Shown here: piece by piece, positions 23,461 to 35,150 of the stretch | Layout: each line of letters opens with the position of its first letter | Numbering within the stretch: the first letter of the stretch is position 1 | The notes under the pieces: model-generated | Seen by the model: the letters and a program-made list of their open reading frames with translations, nothing else | What the model was told of the DNA's origin: nothing | The model's database searches: none | Program-made: the position numbers and the translations under genes | NCBI GenBank assembly: GCA_963514095.1 | Contig: OY741280.1 | Location: forward strand, 9,375,964 to 9,439,963 | Direction: 5' to 3' | DNA: 64,000 bases | Source: Eutrigla gurnardus | Lineage: Eukaryota; Chordata; Actinopteri; Perciformes; Triglidae

Positions 23461-26400
23461 GAATTGCATGTTAGACAATTTTGTAAATGTTTTTAAAAAA
23501 GGTAAAAACCATTCCTTAAGGACTTTGCTCCTCTGATGTATGGGCTACAGAAATACTTCTGAAACTGTGACCTGTGCTTTGCAGTCAAATCAAGGATGAT
23601 GGACATTAAAAAAAGCACTTGAGTGCAAGATATGGAGATTTATTTTTGTAGTTTTCAGAGGGAACTAGAGTGCAACGTGTTATTGACATTTGATTTTGAA
23701 GAAAAGCTGAAGGAACAATGCAAGGCTGACTTTCTGAAAATGGGGGGGGGGCATTTGTGCGTTAATGTGTGCGTGTGCATGCATGTATTACTGTGGTTGC
23801 TGCATAGCAACACAAGATGAACCAAGAGCTGGAATGACTCCTTTAACTTCATAATTAAGGTAAAATCTTAGCTCTGCATCCTGTTTCCCAGGGAGAGGGC
23901 AGGACGTTCATAAGCCCTTCTCTTAGCGACACCACCTCCTGATTAATTGGCCCCTGAATGCACAGCTTTAAATTACAAAGTCCTCGATGCACGCCCACCC
24001 ACATGCAAATGCCGGAATCCACTGATTCACAAGAGCATACGCTCTACATGTCAGGTCAACACCACCAGCCACACTGCATTAGATCACAAAGTTAAGCATT
24101 CTTGAAAATGATTCCTTTACAGGTATTCCTTCGTTACCCAACATTTCTTTTACAATGTAAAGCCCTGGGAGATGAACTCAACCCTCCATCAACACTACCT
24201 CTCTTGTTCCAGATGTGCTCATCTGAACTTGTTTTAGAATGGTTGTTATTTTATTTATACTCTTAAAAAAACCATGTTTGGGAATCACAAGTCTTTTAAA
24301 CTCAAGTCAATCCTGCATCTACCTCTTTTTGTTTCGGCTATAATGAATCTAAGGTAATTGATTTGGTTGTCTTGTACCACCAGAGGAGTTCCATTACGCT
24401 TGCATGGTTTCAGAGCAAGCATGGCAACCACACACATACACCAAGACCAAGTCTATGATAGGAGCATAAAGAAAAAGCTACGCATTTCTATAATATAATT
24501 CAGCAAACTAGAAAAACATGCTGCAATGCAAGGGCATCTGATGTAAAAACCTCTTTTTGTTTTTTCCCCATTAGCAACTGACACACACACACATGTGAAA
24601 TGTCTTGTTATTGTCCCAGGTCAGGGTACATTTCTTAGATCTGTTCTAAGACAAAAGCGAGCTCTGAAAAGTCCACGTCTCGTGCCCTCTCACATGCTAG
24701 CAGCGCTCTACCGTCGCTTCCCCGCTCTCTCCTCTTCAGCCCTGTCCTCTCCGCCTGCTTATGTATTGATAAAGGTATTGCCCATGAAATATCAGGTCCT
24801 GTCTTCCAGTAATTGATTGTTTTCAGTTTGATAATACATAACACGTAGAGACTTGCGCTTGTCAGCTGTGCTCTAAAATAAATGCGGCCATAGATTTCCA
24901 ATTAAAGGTGGCTGGCAGGGTTATTAGTTAGCTCTAAAGGTAGCTGTCAGGGAGCGGAATAAGCAGGGGTCTATAACCACCATGATAAGGCGGCTGTGAG
25001 AGGTGCATTTATCCAGCTCTGGATACGCAATCTCACCGCCAACAGCGCAGATATAAGTAGATCTATATGGAGTGTTAGGGTTGGGCAATATCATGATATT
25101 TACCATTAAACGACAGAGATCTGTCAAGAAGTTTTACTGCTAAGATAGCTTTACGGTTCATACACGACTGCAGTTGAATTTGCCGATTGAAGGCAATGTT
25201 GTAATGAGCAAGTCTGCTTTATGGCAATATGTGATTAGCAGGATATGTGCATTAATCTTTTGAAAAGCCTTGATTTACCAGGTAGATTTACTGAATTAGC
25301 CAAAAACTTTAATTCCCCTCTGATTATTTCATTAGAAAACTGTTACTCAATAGAATATAAGCGTATTAAACACTACTGTTCAGTATGCGGTAAAGTCTAT
25401 ATATTTAAACGTGATTGGAATGGGAAAAACAGATACACATGCATTAGCAAAACAAACAAACAAACAAATTGCAACTCAATGTACTATTTATAGCTTCTGT
25501 CATGTAATCAGGTGCAATGACAACAACTCAGCCATCTCCTGACGCCTGATGGAGACAGTCAGACAGAGTACTACTATGTCTTAAAATTGTTTTTTCATTT
25601 AGAAGAAAACCCATGTGCAACCTCCTATCAGAGTCATGTTACTGGAACCAAGTTGACGTACTGTTTAGTTGTAAGCAGAACTGAAACAATCGATCAGAAA
25701 CTGAAACATTTCAGTCGTGTTTCACGCAAATACACAGAAGATTCTCTCGTTATTTTCTCTGTTTTACATAATATATAATTAGACATTGCACATATTTAAA
25801 AAAAAGACTGTACAATTTGACAATTTGATTGCCTCTGATGCAATCTTTTCAGTTTGATATTTTATAGAATAAAATATGAAAATAATTGTCAGATAAATCA
25901 ATGATGAATATTTATCTGCAGTCCGATCTGTAAGGTGAGCATACAGTATATGCTCTGATAAACTAAAATATTCACTCTTACAGTCACTTATCCTTTTGGA
26001 TATTACATGCAGATTTTATGTGTCTTGAAGAGGACCCCAGAATCTCAAAAGTCAATCTGCCTCAAGTGACATTTGAGGTGTGCGCCCTGAAATGCCCTTT
26101 CTGTGCATCACTTCTGTACCGAGATGTTATTTGCATTTTTTTTTTGCATCTTAGCTCGAATACATTTTGGCACTCTCCTGTGACCTCTCGCATCGAAATG
26201 GCATTCGTACCCCGAGGACTGCTACTGCTAACTGGGTGTTTTTTGGGTCATCGCACCATTCTTAGTAAACTGCCATGAATGCCAGAACATCAGTTCCTTC
26301 TGAGTCGGTAGGAGCAGCATGCTGAACTTAACAATCAGCACATTGAACGTCACATACATCCTGTTCATCTTGTATCTTGTTCACTTGAAGTTTAACATTT

Positions 26401-26868
26401 AGATGACCAGAAAAGTGAATGTCTGCATTCATGTAAGGCTCAGTCTAGACAGGGAGGACAATGTGTGCCCAATCACTCGAATAAATCACATAATAAAGAT
26501 GATCTAATGCCTGAAATCGGCTGGAAATGATTGTCAAGTGAGGACGAGGAAGAGACAGAGGAAGCGTGTAAATTAACAAATGAGTGAGGGCAAGTATGGA
26601 AGAGAAATTTGAGACAGCCATAGGAAATTTGAAAGAAAGTAAGAAAGAAAGAATGGCAGAGAGAGAAGTGTGTGTCTATTCGGAGGATGAGTGCCCCTTA
26701 CTCTGTCACATGGGGTTGGATCATCCCCATCTCTGGATAACAAGGCTCTTCCAGCTTCATTTCAGCCATTGCTCAACAACAAAAACCCTTCCTTGCTTTG
26801 GCAAGTGAATGCATACAGCCTGAGACACATAGAGGGTTAGTCTGCATACATCATGAGACATTGTTCAT
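23461..26868. other. non-coding DNA, mostly unassigned
   Basis: No gene seen. A string at about 25075-25105 (TTAGGGTTGGGCAATATCAT) resembles the end of a fish hAT-type element, but no partner end or target duplication was found, so it is noted only here. Confidence 0.45.
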
Positions 26869-27610
26869 CAGTGTTTCCCACAGGATGTTGTGGTGGGAGG
26901 TCGTGCTCCCCTCGAAGAAAATCTCCTCCATTTTAAAGGTAAATGCATCCAACTGGTGCACTTTGAGATCTATGAAGAACTGCATGTCATAATAACATTT
27001 AGGCCACTCAAGTACTGCACTTGTAGAATTTTTAGGTATGTGTGACCTACTTTATTTAAGAAATTAGTCATTTCCCTCTGATGTTACTTACATTAATATG
27101 CATAAACTGTCAGACTACGATGTATTATTTAATCAGTATACAATTATTAAGTACATAAAGTAGTGAAAATTGGCTCCACCTTTACCAGCTGCAACAGCAA
27201 AATTAAAAATGCATTAATGCATCACTAATTATATTCTGATGTTATGATATATTATTCTGAAATGGGCCACACTGCATGATGAGTCATTTTACTTTTGGTA
27301 CTTTAAGTATGTTTTGATTCACATACTTTTCAAACTTTTGTTCAAGTGTGAACAGTGTGTAACATTTAGGGGGGATCTATTGGCAGAAATGGAATATTAT
27401 ATGGACCGGTATGCTTTCTTTAGTGTTCATCCACATATGGAGCAGGTCCTCTTCACGGAGCCGGCGCTTGCTTTCTCTAAAGCTGTCACAGCCGGATTTG
27501 CAAGCCACCATCACCCGGGCCTTTCCCAGCCAAACCGGAGTACGTCGCTGTGCACCGCCTCAGAGGAAGTGCAGCCACCGGCCCACCCGTTGAGAAGTGT
27601 AAAAATAGTT
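26869..27610. mobile_element. repeat-derived composite with hAT-like left end
   Basis: Starts with CAGTGTTTCCCACAGGATGT, a hAT-type terminus common in fish. Further on it contains TTTTACTTTTGGTACTTTAA (about 27290) and GGAGCAGGTCCTCTTCACGG (about 27438), both of which I recognise as segments of abundant teleost repeats. No matching right end was found, so boundaries are approximate and more than one repeat may be involved. The reading frames in it are not conserved proteins I recognise. Confidence 0.45.
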
Positions 27611-28189
27611 TAAATTCATTAAAAAATTGTGGCGTGACAAATGTGGCTGTGGTGGACCACTACTTCGAGGTAATTGAAACACCGGTGCATGATCCTACAG
27701 CCTGGATATTAACCATTTTCAAACAAGGATCAAACATCTTGACGACCAGAGTAGCCCATATTTCAGAAGCTTCTAAATACTCCTCCCTGTCTGCTGGCTG
27801 TGTTGGCATATTCATCCGAATCCCTTTCACACACAAACACATATCTAATCTTGCTTTGACTCACATCGAACCATGTGAAGTGTAAGAGCAAGAAGGGCCA
27901 CCGGACTAATTGAAAATCCGACAGTCTTTTCAAATAAAGACACTGATACAAAACCAACGTCAAGTCATGTGAGGTCTCACTCAATCAGCAAGGACAAGAT
28001 GTGAGGAGGGAGAGGGGACACGTCACAACGACGGCACCTTTCCACCCGCACAAACAAAGTGTCACTCAGAGTACAGCTCCTATATCAAGCTCATGTTTTA
28101 TGGAGACTGCTGTTTTGGAAACGATAGGTTTGATGCATTAACCCATTCCATTAGGCCTTGCAGCTCTCTCCTGCCCTCTGTCTATGTCT
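27611..28189. other. non-coding DNA, no feature seen
   Basis: AT-rich sequence without recognised repeats or coding signals. Confidence 0.5.
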
Positions 28190-28196
28190 AACACAC

Positions 28197-28244
<48 letters not shown>

Positions 28245-28254
28245 ACACACACAA
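28190..28254. repeat. (CA)n microsatellite
   Basis: CA repeat with one CG and one TA interruption. Confidence 0.95.
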
Positions 28255-29107
28255 ACTAATCACCACTTTCTTCACAAATCCCTCCTCATAGATCTCTCAC
28301 TACTCTCTGGGGACTCTCCACAGCGTATTAATCAGCGTAATTGAAATAGTTGATTACATCACTACACGCCTCTTCCCGGTTTAAGGGACTGTGTATGCAG
28401 CGAGCATTAAAAGACGTAGTAAAAGGACGCCGAGACGCTCTGGTGTATGTGCATATCTGTTGCTAAAGCATTAGCACTGTCGCCATAACAAAAAAGAACG
28501 TCAGACATAATAACTACGACTGTCTCCACTACAGAGCCATTACTCACGGACTCTTCTTTTAAATGAAACAGCAAGGGCATTAGTACTACGACAGACACTC
28601 ACACAAAATAATCCCTACAGTAGTAGCCCGGTTTTATAGTGTGTAATAACAAGGTTGCGGTCCCGTGTCTAGCACAAGTGAAAATATGTCTTTAAAATTG
28701 CTTATATACAGTTCTTATTTCCTGTCAGATGGTATAATCATGATTAATAGTGTGTATTAGGAAATGCATGCATACATTATCTCTATCGCAGTGGTACGTT
28801 GCATTTACTTTCATCCTTTTCTTTAAAATATCAAGAATTGATTTAGGGCCAAAGCTGACCGATTGATTAGGTTAGTGACCAAAGTGATGCTTTTATAAAC
28901 GTCTGTCAGCCACTTGGGGACAAAAATGCTCTTCTGATTCAAAGTGGTTGGTCTGATTCAAATTCAATTAGGGGAAGATAAACATGATACAACAATGAGG
29001 TTCACATAAGTCGTTTAAAGTTAATGACAGATACGTCATTGGTTCAGATGTTCATGTTCCCCTGACAATGAATTGCAGGTGTGTATTTTTCATCCAGATC
29101 TATGGGA

Positions 29108-29155
29108 CCCCCCCCCCCCCCCCACCTTTTAAAAAAGTAATCCCCCCCCTCCCCC
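29108..29155 (-). repeat. C-runs / G-quadruplex-prone tract
   Basis: Sixteen C (29108-29123), then C8 (29142-29149) and C5 (29151-29155). On the minus strand these are G-runs able to form a quadruplex. The long homopolymer may also be miscounted in the assembly. Confidence 0.8.
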
Positions 29156-29292
29156 ATATTTGCATTAAACATGAATGAAGGGTCTAATTTGCCCAGCGCT
29201 CTTTTCGTTGCTTCACGATCAAATCTGTTCCACTTTATCAGAAAGAGATTACCAACATTAACAGAAATCCCCTCCGTGTTTTCCTGCTTTCC

Positions 29293-29317
29293 TACACACA
29301 CACGCACACGCACACGC

Positions 29318-29364
<47 letters not shown>
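29293..29364. repeat. (CACACG)n/(CA)n microsatellite
   Basis: Four CG-interrupted units followed by about 20 pure CA units. Confidence 0.96.
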
Positions 29365-29365
<1 letters not shown>

Positions 29366-30055
29366 CCACCAAAGAAAGTTTGCTTCTTGCAGCTACTTGG
29401 CCAAAGAGTTAACACCAGCAACACGGGCGGATTGGCTATCGGTCAAATTTCAATTTCAGATGTCAGTTACAATCATGGACGTATTAAAACCGCTGCAACA
29501 CTGCCGTTTAACGCATCTGCAGACAGCGTTAAAAGCCTGAGCTCTGGCCCAGCAGTCAGACTGGGCCAGTTTAATACTGTCAATAAGAGCTACTTGGACC
29601 GCTCTACCTTTTGTTCAATCTGATTGGCTCAGCCTCGGCAGGGTCACTTACTTCCCTCTGAAGTTAGAGAAAATGAAAAAATGTTGAAACGAAAAAAAAA
29701 GGTGGTGGAGATGAAAGGAAATGGGTGGCCAGACAATATAAAAACCTTGTGCAAATCAACAATGCACTCTCAGATCAATAGTTAGGCTATCATGAGATAT
29801 ACCACTATGTGTAAAAGCTTGTTTTGATTCTGTAGTCAATTGTATAACTACTATTGCAAAGGCATTATACAAATGTCAGTATAACAATGATAGGCCTATT
29901 TAATTCACATTTTCATTTCTAGGAACAAGAGACATTAGATAGGACAGAGACATCTTCTAAAAACATGTTAGAATGCACCAGAATGTGGGATATCGCATCT
30001 ACTTAATTAAAAAAATTGTTTAGTTGCACCCTCACTTAGATCACAAATGTAAAGT

Positions 30056-30059
<4 letters not shown>
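29365..30059. other. non-coding DNA, no feature seen
   Basis: Nothing recognisable. The 150-codon frame reaching into it from the CA repeat is a repeat artefact. Confidence 0.5.
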
Positions 30060-30136
<77 letters not shown>

Positions 30137-30137
30137 A
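30060..30137. repeat. compound (TA)n(GA)n microsatellite
   Basis: About 14 TA units pass directly into about 25 GA units with one AA interruption. The GA part is homopurine and could form triplex DNA. Confidence 0.97.
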
Positions 30138-31093
30138 GGACTAATATTGTTCAAAATTCCTTTAAGTGAACATCATTTAAAAACTGAAAACTCCCCAAAT
30201 GCTCCATACGGGCACTTCACATTTTTAAAGCTTTCTTTGTGTACACTCCTTCCAACTGTGTGTTTTTAACACCAAAACAAGAGCAAAAAAGAAAAGAAAA
30301 AAGAAGGCAATCGCTCTTGCCAGGTGAGGTACTGTATTTCTTCAGTTTCCCTCTTCCATTTCCGCTTCCAATTCATCTTCCTCGTATCGATTTCTGGCTT
30401 GATACTATTTTTTAGAAGACCACAACCACTCAGCCACAACCTTTTGGCCTGTAATGTCTCTATGCCTCACAAGTAGTGGGGTAATAGCTCTTTTTTATAC
30501 TTACATGCCAACACAAGGGTATAACCATGATTTCTGCAGTCTTTTTGGTAATCCTACAAAGACATAGTTATCGAAAGAAACACTTATGGCCCCCAGGGGT
30601 ACAGGCGGTGCTCTCATTTAATGTGACTTGAACAATGAAGAAAGACATATTTTGAAGATATATTGAGTTATCATTAAGAAGAGAAAGATGTTTTAACGCC
30701 ATTGTTACCATGGTTATTTTTTAGACATGTGTTGCACATCACGTTGTGAGCAAACAGTTTAGCCTGTAGCGAACTTGGCAGCGTAACATACAAAGGAAAC
30801 AGAGGCACAGAAGAGAAAAAATAGTATGTACTATGAAGTAAAAAGGCTGTTTCCTCCAGGCGTTTAATGCTTCAAATGGTACTGGTTGCTTGACACATCA
30901 TCATATTGTGAATCAATATTTTCCTCTTGATTTATAACAAAGGAACTAAAAAGTGGTTTTGGCCAGAGAATTGATCGTTCCCTTACAACAGCTGGAAGGT
31001 TTTCACTCTAAAGTTGCTGCAGAAAGTGTTTGTTAACAAAGAACAGCAATGGATATCTGCTCAGAAATCAGTTACATTCCATACATTTAAGCA
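30138..31093. other. non-coding DNA left of inverted-repeat element A
   Basis: No gene or repeat terminus recognised. Confidence 0.5.
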
Positions 31094-31097
31094 TATT

Positions 31098-33379
31098 GGG
31101 TCATTCCGTGTCATTTCATCAAATGCCTCCCACCTGACCATCTCAGAATGTCCTGAAAAAATTCAACTTGTTAATAGGACAAATCCAAAATATTAGGTCT
31201 CTACTGTCAATAGTTTTGTCATGAAACATCATTGAATGAAGGGTAGTTTAGACGGTTTTTGGCATCATACTCTGAAAAGCCATTTTTAAACAGCAATATC
31301 TGGAAAACTATCTCACCTGTGACCTTCAAAAATTCTACAGTTTATATCTGTTACTAATACCCTCCAGATATGGAATATCGGGGGTGTAGCTCAATGATAC
31401 CCTAGTATGGTAGGTACTTAAAATGTGGCTTGTTGAAATAAAGTAGTACATTTGAAGAGTGTCTGAGCTGCCATTTTTGCAGATAAAAGATGTCTATCAC
31501 TTCTCCCTCCATCTCTGCTGTTAGCTTAAACATTCTACAAAATATGGTCTCTATTAGATTATTAGTTTCACAGATATTAAGACTCAAAAATGGAAGTAAA
31601 CACATCTTTGCCCAACTTCAGAGTCATATTCCAAAAAACTGACAACAAGTGTCAGGTCCAAACTTACTTTTTTTGAAAGATCATATTCTTGTTAAAATCA
31701 TATAAAAAAATCGGGAGGGGGGTTTGCCTCAATTTGTTGCAGTGATTTTTTTCATTCCTGATATTGGTGGGGTTTTTGTGGCTGGTTTTGGCCACAGCCT
31801 ACCAGTAAACATCACAGGAGGGCAATTCAATTGTGTTTTTTACCATTTACCAAAGACTTATATGTGACTAAATGCTACTGATAAATTTAGCCTTACGAAA
31901 ACTTACAAACAAAGTTTGATATTGAATAACAGTTTGTCTCTATGCTCACTATGAGGGATCACACATTTTTCATCTTTTAGATTAAATTCCTTCGTCACAT
32001 TCATTAATTTGGCCGTCACTTTACAATTTGTCTAATGTACATCTCTGCTCTGTTGTGCTCATCTTTTTTGATGGCATACATGCACCCAGTTTCTGTAGAG
32101 GGAACGTCAATCCTTGCAATTCTAGCCTGACGTGCACATTGCATGTCTTCTCTTCTTGGCCAGTAGAAACTCTTGGCAGGGCCATGTGGGTGCATGAACT
32201 GAACCAGTACATCTTCATCTGAAACGTCTCTGATACTTCCTATCCACCTTTCTGATCATACACACAACTCACATATTGTTTCATAGTGAGCATAGAGACA
32301 AACTGTTATTCAATATCAAACTTTGGAGACTTTTGTACTGTAATGTAAAATCTTTATGTTCAAATTAAGGTTATTATTTGATTTGGTTGTGTAATTTATA
32401 TACTTAAATATGACAAAATGTACAGTCTTCAATATTATGCTATCATGTTTGTTCATGGTTTAAGACATTAAAAGCTGCTTTCACCATGTTTAACTCACAT
32501 TCAAGGACTTATTGCCTCTACAACTGTGCTACATTTTAATGTTTTTGTGAGGCTAAATTTATCAGTAGCATTTAGTCACATATAAGTCTTTGGTAAATGG
32601 TAAAAAACACAATTGAATTGCCCTCCTGTGATGTTTACTGGTAGGCTGTTAGGGCATGCAGTACCAAAACCAGCCACAAAAACCCCACCAATATCAGGAT
32701 TTCAAAAAATCACTGCGACAAATTGAGGCAAAACCCCCTCCCGATTTTTTAATATGATTTTAACAAGAATATGATCTTTCAAAAAAAGTAAGTTTGGACC
32801 TGATACTTGTTGTCAGCTTTTTGGAATATGACTCTGAAGTTGGGCAAAGATGTGTTTACTTCCATATTTGAGCCTTAATATCTGTGAAACTAATCATCTA
32901 AGAGAGACCATATTTTGTAGAATGTTTAAGCTAACACCAGAGATAGAGGCAGAAGTGATAGACATCTTTTATCTGCAAAAATGGCAGCTCAGCCACTCTT
33001 CAAATGTACTAATTTATTTCAACAAGCCACATTTTAAGTACCTACCATACTAGGGTATCATTGAGCTACACCCCCGATATTCCAGGTCTGGAGGGCATTA
33101 GTAACAGATATACACTGTAGAATTTTTGAAGGCCACAGGTGAGATAGTTTTCCAAATATTGCTAGTTAAATATGGCTTTTCAGAGTATGATGCTAAAAAC
33201 CGTCTAAACTAGCCTTCATTCAATGATGTTTCATGAGAAAACTGTTGACAGTAGAGACCTAATATTTTGGATTTGTCCTATTAACAAGTTTGTCTTTGTA
33301 CTTGAATTTTTTCAGGACATTCTGAGATGGTCAGGTGGAAAGATTTTCAGAAATTTTATGAAATGACACGGAATGACCC
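31098..33379. mobile_element. long-inverted-repeat DNA transposon, copy A
   Basis: Both ends read inward as GGGTCATTCCGTGTCATTTC, and the flanks carry TATT on each side (31094-31097 and 33380-33383), consistent with a 4-bp target duplication. Almost the whole element is palindromic: the left arm (31098 to about 31957) pairs with the right arm (about 32285-33379). The left arm lacks about 230 bp present in the right arm around 32330-32540. As a measure of arm similarity, a 67-codon window read outward from each arm (31402-31605 minus, 32850-33053 plus) is identical at 59 positions. A short coding core lies between the arms. The 4-bp duplication would fit the Sola superfamily, but that naming is a guess. 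Confidence 0.75.
32016..32293 (-). pseudogene. C-terminal fragment of a multicopy fish transposon-type protein (copy A)
   Basis: On minus, the fragment encodes a conserved module: YVSCVYDQ, then WIGSI.DVSDED, VLVQFMHPHGPAKSFYWPRR, and a tail ending YAIKKDEHN...RQIVK with TGA at 32018-32016. I recognise the F.HPHGP..F.WP pattern as the C-terminus of uncharacterised multicopy proteins in fish and cnidarians. Its role is not known to me. One base is missing after the CAGAAA codons compared with copy B (AAAGGTGG against AAATGGTGG), which breaks the frame. No N-terminal domain is present, so this is a remnant used here as the loop of the palindrome. Confidence 0.65.
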
Positions 33380-33383
33380 TATT

Positions 33384-35090
33384 GTAAATTCAGAAACATG
33401 TTCTGTTGTCTGTTCATGTCAAAACACACTGACCCCAAAACTGCTCCTGGAGTGAAACTGAATCCAAAACTGAGCTGAAAATTCAGGAGACAGCTTGCTT
33501 TCTATCTCTGGTGACAGTGCCATGATATATTATTACACTCCTTCTAGCAAACAAGAAAAGGTCAAGGTCAGAGACACAGTGCCCTCATAATATTCCTGAA
33601 ATAGTACATGATGCTGTTAAGCAGAGGAGCCAGGGGAAAAAAACAACGTAACAGCTTAGTAGAGTTATAGTTTTATGTTTTAGAGCAATTAGAAGGGATG
33701 GGGAATTATTCAGTCGGTATATGGTGACGTAAGGTGCTTTTTGAAGTGTTGGATTTTAATCATAAACAGGACGAATGACTTTGCTGTTCTGACTGGACTG
33801 AGAAGGTCATTGAAAACAAATACAATTTCATTCATGTTTGAAGGACTTTTTTTGTGCAGGGAATCCTTGACAATATCACTAAATATAGTATCCTCATATC
33901 TGTCCGCTTAATATTATATTGGATCAAGCAGCCAGTTAGCTTAGCTTAACAGAGAGACTTCCCTGTCATAGGCTTATAAAGTGTGACCAGCACCTCTATG
34001 GCTCAATTTATAACATTGTACATTATATGTCAGTATCAAATTGTACGGATTTCTCATTCAATTATTTTCCATCCAAGTCGAATGTAATGCTGGTGTTTTA
34101 CCTAATTCACCAAAACAGTGACATATTTGGTTCTGTGACACTAATCCTGGTTAAGACGTAACCTTTATGTGTCATTAAAACTCTTAATTCTGAGTCTAAA
34201 TCCGTAAACAGAGGCAGTGTACAATATTATTACAGCAACATTTTATTTTTTTCTGAGAAACTGTACATAATTATATTTTTTGACTGTGTTTTTTATGGCT
34301 ACATGCTGCATGTTACAGAAACATGGTGGTTACAATTATCTGTTTGCCCAACGTTCCTTCTTGGTTGCTTTTATTAGTACACAATCAATTCTAAAACATG
34401 TGTCATTACAGTATGCTAAGTTTGAATATTGTTATTCCGTTTGCTGCATCTGCCGAATGGCATTTGTTTTTAGCATCCAATGATTTATAGGGTCTGGGAC
34501 TCTGGAGACACATTTCCAACATGTGCAGCATATGTTACCATGGAGATCTACCTCCATTTCAGATGAAAGGAAAAAAGCATGTCCTATGTTATTGCCATCG
34601 AAAAACAACCTATATGAGCAGTGTCTGCTCTGACATGCCTATGTGAAGGAAGACTTTTTAGTCAGATCCTTTCAAAGCGGATATGGTACAACTACTTAGA
34701 GATCACCAAAGTCAATAGGATTCACACTCTGGGTGATTTGGACTCTATCTTTAAATACAGCGATCCATCAAATAGATTTTCAGAACTAACTAGAGATGAA
34801 TTAGGGGTGAAGTGAGAGGAGGAAGAGCTGGATAGAAGGAAGCCTGTCCATTGAGTCCTACAGCATCCACAGCATGGGCTTTGGGAACAAGCTGGAGTGA
34901 CATTGGCCTGAGTCTGTAGTCAAGGCTGCATCTCTCAGGGTTCTGACAAGCTGGGATCGACATCAAGTGCGATGGTTGACAAGCTCCAGTCGAAGGTTGT
35001 TGTCTCCCTGCTGTTCTCTGTATGTGGTGCATCCTAAACATCCCAAAGGCTTCAAACTTCTCTTCTCCCACATCCTCTCCTCATCTCCCT

Positions 35091-35093
<3 letters not shown>
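33384..35093. other. non-coding DNA, no feature seen
   Basis: AT-rich, with no recognised gene, repeat terminus or RNA. Confidence 0.5.
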
Positions 35094-35140
<47 letters not shown>

Positions 35141-35150
35141 CACACACACA
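35094..35150. repeat. compound (TA)n(CA)n microsatellite
   Basis: About 20 TA units followed by CATACA and CA units. Confidence 0.97.

Noticed and set aside
31402..33053. Paired 67-codon frames MCLLP...KYLPY on both arms of element A
   Set aside because: They match each other only because the arms are inverted copies. The equivalent part of copy B is broken, so they are not treated as genes.
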